Translations under genes and position numbers: made by a program | Part shown: positions 1 through 7,395 of the stretch, piece after piece | How positions within the stretch are numbered: the stretch's first letter is position 1 | How the letters are laid out: each line of letters begins with the position of its first letter | The notes under the pieces: model-generated | The model's input: only the letters and a program-made list of their open reading frames with translations | What the model was told of the DNA's origin: nothing | Databases searched by the model: none | Assembly: GCF_900109995.1 (NCBI RefSeq) | Contig: NZ_FOCB01000002.1 | Location: forward strand, 476,981 to 540,980 | DNA from: Pseudomonas sp. ok272 | GTDB lineage: Bacteria > Pseudomonadota > Gammaproteobacteria > Pseudomonadales > Pseudomonadaceae | Reading direction: 5' to 3' | Length of the DNA stretch: 64,000 nucleotides

Positions 1-565
1 GGCCTTTTCCTTCGCCCTGCCGCTGTACGCGGTTTACTCCTGGCGCTACAAACTCTCCGGTGCACTGCGTGATTGCGCGCGCATCTATAGCCGCATCGTC
101 AGCGGCCAATCAGTGACCGACGACCAGTACCTGAAACTTCTGGGGCGCCTCAACGGCGTGATGGTGCAACTACGTTCGCTGATGCCTTCGGTGTCCAAGG
201 AAGTGCGGCTATCCATGACTGAACTCGACGCCCTGCAACGCAATCTGCGGATGTGTATCAGCACCCTGGAAATCCTCGCCAACACCCGCCCCGACGTGAG
301 TGATGTACAGGCCATGGAGCAGATGCAACGAACGTTGAACGCCGAGCACCGGGCGATTCGCAAGATGCTGATCAGTATGTCGCGCGCACTGCAATCGGGC
401 ACCACACAACGCCTGGAACGCATTAGCGAACCCCTGCAGACCGGGATGGACGCGCCGATCCACAGTGCACTGGACGGTTATCGACTGTTAACCCGGCAAC
501 TGGCGGCCAACCTCGGCGATATGCGCCAGCGCCTGCTGAAAACCGCACCACGCTGGAAGATCTGA
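1..565 (+). CDS. FUSC-family inner membrane protein, C-terminal part (5' end outside window)
   Basis: The reading frame is open from base 2, so the gene starts upstream of the window and only about 187 C-terminal residues are seen. A short hydrophobic stretch (AFSFALPLYAVYSW) is followed by a long, charged, helical cytoplasmic tail rich in Leu, Arg and Gln. This layout resembles the C-terminal half of FUSC/aromatic-acid-exporter-like proteins, which combine membrane segments with a helical soluble domain and are thought to export organic acids or similar compounds. The assignment rests on general appearance, because no diagnostic motif lies in the visible part. An internal ATG at 113 lies within the continuous frame and is not the real start. 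The next gene is convergent. Confidence 0.5.
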   Translation, partial: AFSFALPLYAVYSWRYKLSGALRDCARIYSRIVSGQSVTDDQYLKLLGRLNGVMVQLRSLMPSVSKEVRLSMTELDALQRNLRMCISTLEILANTRPDVSDVQAMEQMQRTLNAEHRAIRKMLISMSRALQSGTTQRLERISEPLQTGMDAPIHSALDGYRLLTRQLAANLGDMRQRLLKTAPRWKI

Positions 566-572
566 CTGTTCG

Positions 573-1466
573 TCACTGAGTCACGGCTTTTCGCACGCCG
601 CTGCCCCAGCCTTGTTGCATGCCGGCGGCGGCCAGCAGAATTGCCCCCACGCCGACCCATTGCAGCAGTTCAAGGCGATGACCAAAGGCAAACCAGTCGA
701 CGAAAATCGCCGCAATCGGATAGACAAACGACAGCGCGCCAGTGAGTGCCGTTGGTAACTTCTGAATCGCTCCGTACAGCAGCACATACATCACACCCGT
801 GTGGAGGACACCCAGGGTCAATAAACTGGCCCAGGCGGCGCTCCCCTGGGGCAGAGTCGACAGGCTAGCCCACGGCGCCAGCAGCAATACACCGCTGCAC
901 ACCTGAATCAATGCGATCAAATGCGGTGGTGTGCCCGTCAGACGCTTGATGATCAGCGCAGCAAAGGCATACAACAGCGCAGCGCCCAATGCCAAGCCGA
1001 TCCCAAGCAGATACTGACTCCCCTCCTCGCCCTGCTGGCCATGGGCACTGACAATGGCCAACATTCCAAGAAATGAAACACCCAGCCAGCCCAGCTTCTG
1101 CACCGTGATCTTTTCGCCCAGAAACAGCGCCGCCAACCCCACCAACATAAACGGCTGGACGTTGTACACCGCAGTACCGATGGCAATCGAGGCCCGCGAG
1201 TAGGACGCGAACAACAGCAGCCAGTTGCCGACAATCGCCAAGCCGCTGAGTGCTGCCAGCACGAACGTGGTGCGACTCAAGATACCGGGGCGCAGAAAGC
1301 CAAGCACCGCGCAAATCACCAGCAAGGTCGCTGCGCCAAACACACACCTCCAGAACACCACATCCAGCACCGGCTGGCCGGAAACCAGCACGAACCAGCC
1401 AATCGTTCCGGAAATAAGCATTGCGGTCGTCATTTCTACTGTGCCGCGACGAAGTGTTGTATCCAT
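573..1466 (-). CDS. DMT-superfamily (EamA) transporter
   Basis: A 297-residue protein of about ten hydrophobic helices with the internal duplication typical of EamA transporters; the first repeat includes LVSGQPVLDVVFWRC and the second LIALIQVCSGVLLLAPW. Such proteins sit in the inner membrane and usually export amino acids or related metabolites. The ATG at 1466 was chosen because the helix-rich fold begins there and a GAGGGG-like ribosome site lies just upstream; the 33 extra upstream codons have no membrane-protein character. It is divergent from an Lrp/AsnC regulator 134 bp away. That is a common pairing for regulated amino-acid exporters and suggests the regulator controls this gene. The substrate is unknown. 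Confidence 0.85.
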   Translation of the reverse strand: MDTTLRRGTVEMTTAMLISGTIGWFVLVSGQPVLDVVFWRCVFGAATLLVICAVLGFLRPGILSRTTFVLAALSGLAIVGNWLLLFASYSRASIAIGTAVYNVQPFMLVGLAALFLGEKITVQKLGWLGVSFLGMLAIVSAHGQQGEEGSQYLLGIGLALGAALLYAFAALIIKRLTGTPPHLIALIQVCSGVLLLAPWASLSTLPQGSAAWASLLTLGVLHTGVMYVLLYGAIQKLPTALTGALSFVYPIAAIFVDWFAFGHRLELLQWVGVGAILLAAAGMQQGWGSGVRKAVTQ

Positions 1467-1599
1467 GGTCAGGCCCCTCAAGATTGGATCAAAGTATGCC
1501 AATCCCGCGTAGCGCATCTCCAGAGCAGAATGCAGGCTAAACTGCCTATCGACCTTTCTTATCAAGGTAGATTCGACAATTTGCCTAACGGAGGTTTAC

Positions 1600-2037
1600 A
1601 TGACTGATGACATCGACCAACTGTTGATCGCGGCCCTCATGGAGGACTCACGGCGCTCACTCAAGGCGCTGGCCGGTATCAGTGGACTGTCTTCCCCCAG
1701 CGTGGCCGAGCGCCTGCGTCGTCTCGAAGAGCGCGGTGTGCTCAAAGGTTATACGGTCGAAATCGACCCCAAGTGCTTCGGCTATCAACTGCAAGCCATC
1801 GTCCGTATCCGCCCGCTACCTGGCCAGTTACAACATGTCGAACGCCAGATCCTGGCGATTCCCGAGTTCACTGAATGCGATAAGGTCACAGGGGATGACT
1901 GCTTCATTGCGCGCCTGCACGTGCGCTCCATGGAACAACTGGACACACTGCTCGACCGCCTCAACAACTATGCCGAAACCAACACCGCCATCGTCAAGAA
2001 AACCCCAGTCAAGCGCCGGCTGCCACCCATGGGATAA
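1600..2037 (+). CDS. Lrp/AsnC-family transcriptional regulator
   Basis: A 145-residue protein. Residues 1-60 form an AsnC-type winged helix (DDIDQLLIAALMEDSRRSLK, then SSPSVAERLRRLEERGVL as recognition region). The rest is a RAM ligand-binding domain (QLQAIVRIRPLPGQL, then VTGDDCFIARLHVRSMEQL, with the conserved TGD-like turn). Members form octamers that bind DNA in response to small molecules, usually amino acids. A GGAGG ribosome site lies at 1589-1593. It is divergent from the DMT transporter, which is its most likely target, and may also regulate itself. The effector cannot be inferred. Confidence 0.92.
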   Translation: MTDDIDQLLIAALMEDSRRSLKALAGISGLSSPSVAERLRRLEERGVLKGYTVEIDPKCFGYQLQAIVRIRPLPGQLQHVERQILAIPEFTECDKVTGDDCFIARLHVRSMEQLDTLLDRLNNYAETNTAIVKKTPVKRRLPPMG

Positions 2038-2130
2038 ACGCTGACAGGCACGTTGGCGCTCTCCAACGCATCCCTGCCGCAACAGTCGACGGCAAATCAT
2101 CGCTTTCAAGCCGGCCCATCAAATCGCAGA

Positions 2131-2160
2131 CAAAAAAAACCCGCCGAAGCGGGTTTTGGG
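2131..2160 (-). terminator. Rho-independent terminator of the YccA/BI-1 gene
   Basis: On the minus strand a CCCGC / GCGGG stem with a short TTCG-type loop is followed by a run of eight T. It lies 15 bp past the stop of the BI-1 gene. The flanking A and T runs make it possibly bidirectional, so it may also stop the Lrp transcript arriving from the other side. Confidence 0.85.
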
Positions 2161-2174
2161 TTCAACAGCTACGA

Positions 2175-2846
2175 TCAATCGTCGCGGCTCATGATACCGA
2201 AGATCTGCAACAAGCTGATGAACAGGTTGTAGATCGATACATACAGGCTGATGGTCGCCATGATGTAGTTGCGCTCGCCGCCCTGAATGATGGCGCTGGT
2301 CTGGAACAGAATGCAGACCGAAGAAAACAGCACGAAACCTGCGCTGATCGCCAGTTGCAGCCCGCTGATCTGAAAGAAGAAACTCGCCAGCGTTGCACCC
2401 AGCAGAACGAAGAAACCGGCAGTGATGAAGCCACCCAGGAAACTCATGTCCTTGCGGGTGATCAGCACGTAGGCCGACAGGCCACCGAATACCAGTGCTG
2501 TCATGGCAAAGGCAGAACTGACGACTTCAGCACCACCCTGCATGCCCAGGTAGCGGTTGAGGATCGGGCCGAGCAGAAAACCCATGAAACCGGTCAGGGC
2601 AAAGGCCGACACCAAGCCCCAGGCCGAATCACGGAGTTTGTTGGTGAGGAAGAACAGACCATAGAAGCCGATCAGCACGACGAAAATGTTGGGGTAGCCA
2701 ACACGCATCTGCTGAGCGACGAACGCCATCACACCGCTGAAAGCCAGCGTAAGGGCGAGCAAGCCGTAAGTGTTGCGCAGGACGCGGCTAACCTCTAGCT
2801 GCTCAGCCTGCACGCTGTTATTAACTGCGTAATCCTGTTCGCGCAT
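2175..2846 (-). CDS. Bax inhibitor-1/YccA family membrane protein
   Basis: A 223-residue inner-membrane protein with seven predicted hydrophobic helices after a short charged N-terminus. The first helix is in LRNTYGLLALTLAFSGVMAF, and the C-terminal end carries the typical SLYVSIYNLFISLLQIFG motif followed by an acidic SRDD tail. In E. coli YccA is a substrate and modulator of the FtsH protease; other members act as pH-sensitive calcium leaks. The length matches the family. A ribosome site (AGGAGT) precedes the ATG. It appears monocistronic, with its own terminator and a separate tRNA gene upstream on the other strand. Confidence 0.92.
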   Translation of the reverse strand: MREQDYAVNNSVQAEQLEVSRVLRNTYGLLALTLAFSGVMAFVAQQMRVGYPNIFVVLIGFYGLFFLTNKLRDSAWGLVSAFALTGFMGFLLGPILNRYLGMQGGAEVVSSAFAMTALVFGGLSAYVLITRKDMSFLGGFITAGFFVLLGATLASFFFQISGLQLAISAGFVLFSSVCILFQTSAIIQGGERNYIMATISLYVSIYNLFISLLQIFGIMSRDD

Positions 2847-2969
2847 GGCGACACTCCTGTAGGTTTGAAACGTTCAGTCGCAAAGATCATAACAGACGCT
2901 CTGTAACAAGCCATGCAGAGAGTTTGACAGTGTGTTTCATTCAGGTATTATGGCGCCCGCAACGCAATA

Positions 2970-3057
2970 GGAGGTGTGGCCGAGTGGTTTAAGGCAACGG
3001 TCTTGAAAACCGTCGACTGTAACAGGTCCATGAGTTCGAATCCCATCGCCTCCGCCA
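2970..3057 (+). tRNA. tRNA-Ser (UGA anticodon)
   Basis: An 88-nt type II tRNA. The acceptor stem is GGAGGTG paired with CGCCTCC, followed by discriminator G and an encoded CCA. The anticodon loop CTTGAAA gives anticodon TGA at 3004-3006. The long variable arm and GTTCGAATC T-loop are present. A terminator hairpin follows at once. Accessory genes begin downstream, so this tRNA may mark an integration hot spot, although no second copy of its 3' end was found. Confidence 0.97.
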
Positions 3058-3069
3058 TATTTGTACCGC

Positions 3070-3095
3070 CAAAGCCCTGATTAGTCAGGGCTTTG
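3070..3095 (+). terminator. Hairpin terminator after tRNA-Ser
   Basis: An 11-bp perfect stem CAAAGCCCTGA / TCAGGGCTTTG with a 4-nt TTAG loop starts 13 nt past the tRNA. The downstream T tract is weak, so termination strength is uncertain. Confidence 0.75.
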
Positions 3096-3284
3096 TCGTT
3101 TCTGGGGTTTGGCTTTTTTGTCACCTCTGCGCGGATCGTTTCCGCATCTTTTCGGCTATTTCCGCAACTACACCTCAGAATTACCTGAGAAAACGACTTT
3201 CCAGCCCCCGGCGTCCTGCCGACCGAACACAATCCCCACCAATCCCCCACTGCTAAGCTGAAAGCACAGCACGAGGATTCGATC

Positions 3285-3998
3285 ATGTGCGGACGACTTT
3301 CGCAGTACCGCGGTATCCACGACTTCGTGGCAGCGCTAAGCATGCCCAATGCCCTGGCCAACTCAGTCGGTAACCAACCGCTGGATCGGTATAACGTCGC
3401 ACCGACTATGCAAGTCGCCCTGCTTCACCAGGAGGGTGACGTCCTCCACGCCGACCTGGTGCGCTGGGGATGGCGCCCGCACTGGTCGAAGGACCACACA
3501 ACACCGATCAATGCGCGGGTTGAGAAGGTCGCGCACGGGCCGTACTTCCGCACAACCTGGCCACACCGCGCCATAACGCCGATCGACAACTGGTTCGAGT
3601 GGGTTTATGAGGGTGGACCGAAGAAGCAGCCCTACCTGATCCGCCGCAAGGATCGGGCGCCGATACTGTGCGCCGCGATTGGTCAGTACCCAAGATACGA
3701 GCATGAACCGGACGAGCACGACGGCTTCGTGATCATCACCGCCGACAGCGCCGGCGGCATGGCCGACATTCACGACCGCCGACCAGTGGTCTTGGCGCCG
3801 GATCTGGCCCGGGAATGGCTGGACCCGGCCACACCCAAGGAGCGCGCCGAGCAGATGGCGCTGCACCAAGGCGAGCCAACGGAAGCCTTTGAGTGGTTCA
3901 AAATCGACATAGCCATTGGCAATGTGAAGAATCACAGCCCGGACCTCATTAAGCCGACCAGGGAAATCATGGGCGGTGACTACAAGGGAAATCCCTAA
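3285..3998 (+). CDS. SOS response-associated peptidase (SRAP; YedK/HMCES-like)
   Basis: A 237-residue protein beginning MCGR. The Cys-2 exposed by Met removal is the residue that SRAP proteins crosslink to abasic sites in single-stranded DNA. Other family residues are visible: Asn in PINARVEK, Glu in PIDNWFEWVY, and His in ADIHDRRPVVL. YedK/HMCES protects abasic sites at replication forks through a thiazolidine DNA-protein crosslink. An AGGA ribosome site lies upstream of the ATG. No CTGT-N8-ACAG LexA box is evident in the 227 bp upstream. SRAP genes are frequent in phages and islands as well as chromosomes, and this copy opens the accessory stretch behind tRNA-Ser. Confidence 0.93.
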   Translation: MCGRLSQYRGIHDFVAALSMPNALANSVGNQPLDRYNVAPTMQVALLHQEGDVLHADLVRWGWRPHWSKDHTTPINARVEKVAHGPYFRTTWPHRAITPIDNWFEWVYEGGPKKQPYLIRRKDRAPILCAAIGQYPRYEHEPDEHDGFVIITADSAGGMADIHDRRPVVLAPDLAREWLDPATPKERAEQMALHQGEPTEAFEWFKIDIAIGNVKNHSPDLIKPTREIMGGDYKGNP

Positions 3999-4092
3999 CG
4001 GACTGTTTCAGTCGACCACTACTAGGAACTCATCAAGCTGAAACTCGCGGTGCTGATGGTGCCCGAGCAAGGGATGGCAGGCAGCTATCGAC

Positions 4093-4253
4093 CCAGGCTG
4101 TGTGAAAACGCAAACACCGTTTTGAAGTCCGCGTTGCTACGTAAAATCTGTCAGCGTTCGGTTAGTTAACAGACCTTGATTTTGTGTGAGAGCGCGATTT
4201 TCGTTGCGATCCCGGCGGCCTGACGCGCTAAAAAACGCTTTCACACAGCCTGG
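4093..4253. mobile_element. 161-bp element with 18-bp inverted ends (MITE or IS remnant)
   Basis: The left end 4093-4110 reads CCAGGCTGTGTGAAAACG. The right end 4236-4253, read on the other strand, is CCAGGCTGTGTGAAAGCG, so 17 of 18 positions match. No ORF inside can encode a transposase. GGCTGTGTGAAAACG-like ends are typical of several Pseudomonas insertion sequences, so this is either a non-autonomous miniature element or a deletion derivative. No clear target duplication is visible. It occupies most of the gene-free gap between the SRAP gene and the DUF1289 gene. Confidence 0.55.
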
Positions 4254-4293
4254 ACCCCAAGCGGTCATCCCGTGCACGCGACTATCCCTGTGC

Positions 4294-4464
4294 TTACTTG
4301 AGCCCTTTCAAGCGCGCATTCGCCCTTTGCACCGCGGCCATTTTTTCAGGCCGCTTCATGCGCTTCCACGTTCTGATGTCTTCCTTGCTCCGCCCACAAC
4401 TGACACACAGATCACCCCTCAGTTGGCACACCGAGATGCAGGGATTTCCGATTTCTTTAGCCAT
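4294..4464 (-). CDS. DUF1289 domain-containing small protein
   Basis: A 56-residue protein with the Cys pattern of DUF1289: NPCISVCQL, then CVSCGRSKEDIRTWKRM, and a basic C-terminus. The four cysteines suggest a small metal-binding fold; the function is unknown. The ATG at 4464 was chosen because family members begin just before the NPC motif. A longer frame from 4497 would overlap the upstream gene. The start lies two bases past the stop of the 118-residue gene, which indicates one operon and coupled translation. An AAAGG-like site lies about 10 nt upstream. Confidence 0.78.
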   Translation of the reverse strand: MAKEIGNPCISVCQLRGDLCVSCGRSKEDIRTWKRMKRPEKMAAVQRANARLKGLK

Positions 4465-4466
4465 CG

Positions 4467-4823
4467 TCAGTAACCTTTCGCCAGACGTTTCTGCCAATCG
4501 CCACTATGAATGCGCTGGCATTCTTCCTCAGAGTCAAAGCGGACATTGCGATCTAAAAGGCTCAGATCGATGTAGGCTTCATTCAACGCGATGGCTGTCA
4601 GCTCAAAGATGCGAGCCTTCGCATCAACCTGGGCGAGCTTTCTGTCAGCCAGGGTTTCGAACACCCAGATCACCTTCAGGGTTTCAGCCAACGTGTTCAG
4701 GTCAACAGTGTGGGTGAGCCAGGTAAAGCCTTTGATTTCACCTTTTGCTGTTTCGCACGCTTCGGTCAGCATGGTTATCAAGCGGCGTTCGATCCGCGCC
4801 AGTTCACGTTTCCCTGGAGGCAT
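4467..4823 (-). CDS. Conserved hypothetical protein, 118 residues
   Basis: A soluble, mostly helical protein starting MPPGKRELARIERRLI. It has no signal peptide, membrane segment or recognisable motif, and I do not recognise its family. The central TLAETLKVIWVFETLADRKL and EEECQRIHSGDWQKRLAKGY stretches would be helical. An AAGGAACC-type ribosome site precedes the ATG. It is followed two bases later by the DUF1289 gene, so the two are likely co-transcribed. Upstream lies dmeF on the same strand 39 bp away, so it could also be read through from the metal-efflux operon. Confidence 0.6.
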   Translation of the reverse strand: MPPGKRELARIERRLITMLTEACETAKGEIKGFTWLTHTVDLNTLAETLKVIWVFETLADRKLAQVDAKARIFELTAIALNEAYIDLSLLDRNVRFDSEEECQRIHSGDWQKRLAKGY

Positions 4824-4862
4824 CGCAGGTTCCTTTGGAGATAATGGAGGGGAGGCGCTGAA

Positions 4863-5786
4863 TCAGGCCGGTCGAAATTCGACCGTCAGATGGCTGACTT
4901 CGTGAACCGGCTTGAGACGTTCACGAATGCTGTCGGCGTTCGCACTGGACTCACCAAGCACACTGACGATGGCAGCATGGGCTTGCGGTCCAACCCGCCA
5001 GACGTGCAAGTCTGTGATGGTGGCATCCCCCGGTTTCTCAACCAGTTCTCGGATTTCCTCGGCAACGTGCGCGTCTGTTTGATCCAACAATACACCTGCG
5101 GTAACCCCCATCAAGGTCCACGCCCAGCGCGCGATAACGATGGCGCCGACGATGCCCATGAGCGGGTCCAGCCATACCCAACCCAGATACCGACCGGCGA
5201 GCAGCGCTGCGATGGCCAGAACCGAAGTCAGCGCGTCTGCGATAACGTGGACATAGGCCGATTTCAGGTTGTTGTCGTTCCCGTGATGAGCATGGGTATG
5301 GCCATGATCATCATGATCGTGCCCATGACTGTGTCCGTGGCCCAGCAGCAGGGCACTGACGATGTTGACGATCAAACCTGCAATAGCGATGAGCGTAGCG
5401 GTGCCGAACTGAACTTCCGTTGGCTGCAAGAGGCGCATGACGGACTCAACGCCAATTCCCAAGGAAACCATACCGAGAATCAGCGCCGAAGCGAACCCGC
5501 CCAAGTCTCCAACCTTTCCGGTACCGAAACTGTAGCGCTGGCTGGAAGCGTGGCGTTTAGCGTATCCGTAAGCAGCCGCCGCGATGCCCAATGCGCCGGC
5601 ATGAGTTGCCATGTGAAAACCATCGGCCAATAACGCCATCGAACCCGTGATATACCCGGCGGTAATTTCGCCGACCATCATCACAGCAGTTAGCGCCACT
5701 ACCCAAAGCGTACGCTTGGCATTTTCGTCGTGCGCTGAGCCAAGGAACACGTGGTCGTGCGTGTAGTTTATGTTCGTGCTGTTCAT
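4863..5786 (-). CDS. dmeF: Cation diffusion facilitator DmeF (Co/Ni efflux)
   Basis: A 307-residue CDF-family metal/proton antiporter of the inner membrane. Helix 2 carries LLADGFHMATHAG (Asp-55, His-58 and His-62 from the chosen start), the metal-site pattern of DmeF rather than of zinc-type CDFs, and helix 5 carries HVIADALTSV. Between helices 4 and 5 is a His-rich loop (HGHSHGHDHDDHGH and onward). The C-terminal cytoplasmic domain ends HEVSHLTVEF. The ATG at 5786 has an AGG site 9 nt upstream. A GTG at 5810, overlapping the dmeR stop as GTGA, would add eight residues and is a fair alternative. It is co-transcribed with the RcnR-type repressor. Confidence 0.92.
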   Translation of the reverse strand: MNSTNINYTHDHVFLGSAHDENAKRTLWVVALTAVMMVGEITAGYITGSMALLADGFHMATHAGALGIAAAAYGYAKRHASSQRYSFGTGKVGDLGGFASALILGMVSLGIGVESVMRLLQPTEVQFGTATLIAIAGLIVNIVSALLLGHGHSHGHDHDDHGHTHAHHGNDNNLKSAYVHVIADALTSVLAIAALLAGRYLGWVWLDPLMGIVGAIVIARWAWTLMGVTAGVLLDQTDAHVAEEIRELVEKPGDATITDLHVWRVGPQAHAAIVSVLGESSANADSIRERLKPVHEVSHLTVEFRPA

Positions 5787-5806
5787 GGGTGTGTGCCTGG
5801 ATGTAT

Positions 5807-6082
5807 TCACTTGGAGTAACGGCGAATAGCTTCAAGAAGCTCTTCGACGCCCTTGTTACGCTCCTCTTCACTGAGCCCAGGGTTAGCAACATGCTCCCGC
5901 GCGTGATCCTCGATGATTTCCTCCATTAAACCGTTGATGGCTCCGCGAGTGGCCGCAACAAGGTGCAGTGTTTTGGCGCAATCGAGGTCCGATTCCAGTG
6001 CCCGTTCAAGGGCTTGGATTTGTCCGGCGATGCGTTTAACGCGCTTAAGAAGATCGTCTTTGTTTGCTGCGATATGCCCCAT
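5807..6082 (-). CDS. dmeR: RcnR/CsoR-family nickel/cobalt-sensing repressor (DmeR type)
   Basis: A 91-residue all-helical repressor. The ligand set that defines E. coli RcnR is present at the same positions: His-3, Cys-35, His-60 and His-64. That marks it as a Ni/Co sensor rather than a copper (CsoR) or formaldehyde (FrmR) sensor. Apo-protein tetramers bind GC-tract operators and release them when metal binds. The gene lies directly upstream of dmeF, and a matching operator lies 33 bp before its ATG, so autoregulation of a dmeR-dmeF operon is very likely. This arrangement is known from rhizobial and Agrobacterium dmeRF. Confidence 0.93.
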   Translation of the reverse strand: MGHIAANKDDLLKRVKRIAGQIQALERALESDLDCAKTLHLVAATRGAINGLMEEIIEDHAREHVANPGLSEEERNKGVEELLEAIRRYSK

Positions 6083-6085
6083 TGG

Positions 6086-6100
6086 ATACCCCCCCTACCT
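6086..6100 (-). promoter_or_regulatory. Possible second RcnR-type site (TA-C7-TA)
   Basis: TACCCCCCCTA at 6087-6097, followed by CCTAT, lies immediately upstream of the dmeR start codon. It resembles one half of the stronger operator 20 bp further away. It could be an auxiliary binding site that extends repressor contacts towards the ribosome site, or simply part of the leader. The evidence is pattern only. Confidence 0.35.
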
Positions 6101-6114
6101 ATATTGCTCGCATG

Positions 6115-6137
6115 ATAGGTATACCCCCTATACCTAT
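6115..6137 (-). promoter_or_regulatory. DmeR operator: 9-bp perfect inverted repeat around C5
   Basis: The arms ATAGGTATA and TATACCTAT are perfect inverted repeats flanking CCCCC. This AT-arm/GC-tract/AT-arm design is the operator class of RcnR, FrmR and DmeR repressors. It lies 33 bp upstream of dmeR, where it would cover the promoter of the dmeR-dmeF operon. TATACCTAT-like sequence inside it may itself supply promoter elements. Confidence 0.8.
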
Positions 6138-6336
6138 GCAAGGGTTGTGGACGAACGGAACATCTACGGCCCGCGGCGGGAAAAAGAGACTTCAAATACG
6201 AGGGGGAGCGAGGGGACCTGGAGCGCCCGCTTCTTGCCGTTTGTGTTGAAAAAGTCGGATTCGATTCCCACGGTAGAAAAGTACGTGTCAGAGATTGAAA
6301 TCCGTGTGTTGCGCAGATGCTTGCAGGTTGCGGCGT

Positions 6337-6603
6337 TCATAGGTCGTCCTCGCTGAACTCACGCAGGTCAACCGTCTGACCCGCCAGTGCATGCGTACAG
6401 TCGCTCAGGAACTGGATATGGCCGTCAGTCACGAACGAGTGGCAAACACGATCACCATCAGACCAGTGATACCGCACCAGCACAAAAGGCGTGAAGGTCG
6501 GCATGCACATCAGGCAGTGCCCGGCATTCGCGCACGTGCTGCAGGGCCAGCAGTTCGTCATACCGCACGCTGTAGCGGTTACCGGCAGGAAGGTAAGCCA
6601 CAA
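6337..6603 (-). pseudogene. Fragment of a phage-type DUF6527 gene
   Basis: The C-terminal about 50 residues, from PTFTPFVLVRYHW through VCHSFVTDGHIQFLSDC and THALAGQTVDL, match the well-conserved C-terminal signature of the DUF6527 family. This family is often mis-annotated as ammonia monooxygenase and is common in phages and islands. The N-terminal zinc-ribbon half is missing: upstream of PTFTP the frame reads as Cys-rich nonsense from a TTG codon. The overlapping frame instead gives plausible codon usage (AYLPAGNRYSVRYDELLAL) that ends at a stop just inside the DUF6527 part. This looks like a junction of two broken genes, supporting phage or island debris. I infer that no functional product is made. 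Confidence 0.5.
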
Positions 6604-6678
6604 TCAGTAACAAGTCGCAACTTGCTTAAGATGTCATCAAATGAGATGGTTCTCTGTTGATTGTTTTGGAGGCTTCCC

Positions 6679-6798
6679 GTGACCACATTTCAATTTATCA
6701 CCGGAATGGTTTTCTGCCTCGCCGCGCTCGGCGTAAGGGCTTACCTGCTTGTTCAACATCATGGAAAAGAAAAGGCAGGCCGTTCGAAAAACCAGTGA
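6679..6798 (+). CDS. Possible small one-helix membrane protein, 39 residues
   Basis: A GTG-initiated ORF with a strong GGAGG site ending 6 nt before the start. It encodes a hydrophobic helix (FITGMVFCLAALGVRAYLLV) followed by a basic, soluble tail (HHGKEKAGRSKNQ), a reasonable layout for a single-span inner-membrane peptide. I do not recognise a family. A bidirectional terminator about 95 bp downstream could end its transcript. The ribosome site and topology support it; its small size makes it uncertain. Confidence 0.42.
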   Translation: MTTFQFITGMVFCLAALGVRAYLLVQHHGKEKAGRSKNQ

Positions 6799-6890
6799 AC
6801 AGCGGCAAGCTCACTCTCTGATGCTTGTCGTAAACGGTTCTAATAGCCTGCCCGCCACGCTCCCCAAACATTAAGGGATGGAGGCGAAGA

Positions 6891-6931
6891 AAAAGCCCTG
6901 AAGGCGAGAAACTTCGGGGCTTTGTTTTTTT
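6891..6931 (+). terminator. Bidirectional rho-independent terminator
   Basis: AAAGCCC(T)GAAG pairs with CTTC(G)GGGCTTT around a GCGAGAAA loop. T runs on the plus strand and A runs on the 5' side allow use in both directions. It lies between the small ORF at 6679 and the end of the minus-strand DUF488 gene. Confidence 0.8.
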
Positions 6932-6990
6932 CGTCCTTCTTCAGCGGTAGCCCGCGCCTGCTCGTAGCCTGTAAGCTGTCGCCGCTCAAT

Positions 6991-7395
6991 TCAGTCATCA
7001 GGAAAATCGCTCCGATAACACACTGGCGAGCTAGGACCTGCATGACGATCCAACTCATCTTCCAGCCATTGAGCGAGAACGACAGCATTGTTCGCTTGCG
7101 GATTCTTGGCTGAAAAAATCAGCGTAAGCGTCCCTCTTTCGGCGAACACGAGCAGTTCCAGCCAATTCTGTGGGCTAGCGGCCAGCTCTTGGCGATAGGC
7201 CGTTGCGAACTGCACAAAATCCATTTCCCCGCTTTTGAAAGCTTTGCGTAACGGCGTGGAAGGCGCTGCATCAGGACGCCATGCCGCCAATTGAAGAAAG
7301 TCCTTTCGACAATTTCGCGGCCACAGGCGGTCGACCAGAACACGATATCCATCGTCTTGGGCCGCAGCGATATAAGCACGCTTGCACTGAATCAT
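6991..7395 (-). CDS. DUF488 (YeaO-like) family protein
   Basis: A 134-residue soluble protein. It opens IQCKRAYIAAAQDDGYRVLVDRLWPR, the hallmark of YeaO-type DUF488 proteins, which have a DGYRVLVDRLWPRG-type loop and a following Trp-x-Pro-Asp-Ala-Ala-Pro-Ser motif. Family members are small and of unknown biochemical role; several sit beside stress or metal genes. An AAGGAG site lies 8-9 nt before the ATG. The last residues (SSPVCYRSDFPDD) look less conserved. It stands alone between two gaps in the accessory stretch. Confidence 0.88.
   Translation of the reverse strand: MIQCKRAYIAAAQDDGYRVLVDRLWPRNCRKDFLQLAAWRPDAAPSTPLRKAFKSGEMDFVQFATAYRQELAASPQNWLELLVFAERGTLTLIFSAKNPQANNAVVLAQWLEDELDRHAGPSSPVCYRSDFPDD

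Noticed and set aside
3034..3057. Attachment site made from the tRNA-Ser 3' end
   Set aside because: I looked for a second copy of the GTTCGAATCCCATCGCC stretch up to about 11 kb downstream and saw none, and no integrase gene is present.
6337..6603. Possible bacterial ubiquitin-like system, since some DUF6527 proteins sit beside E1/E2-like genes
   Set aside because: No ThiF/E1, E2 or JAB gene is nearby and the DUF6527 domain is only a C-terminal fragment.
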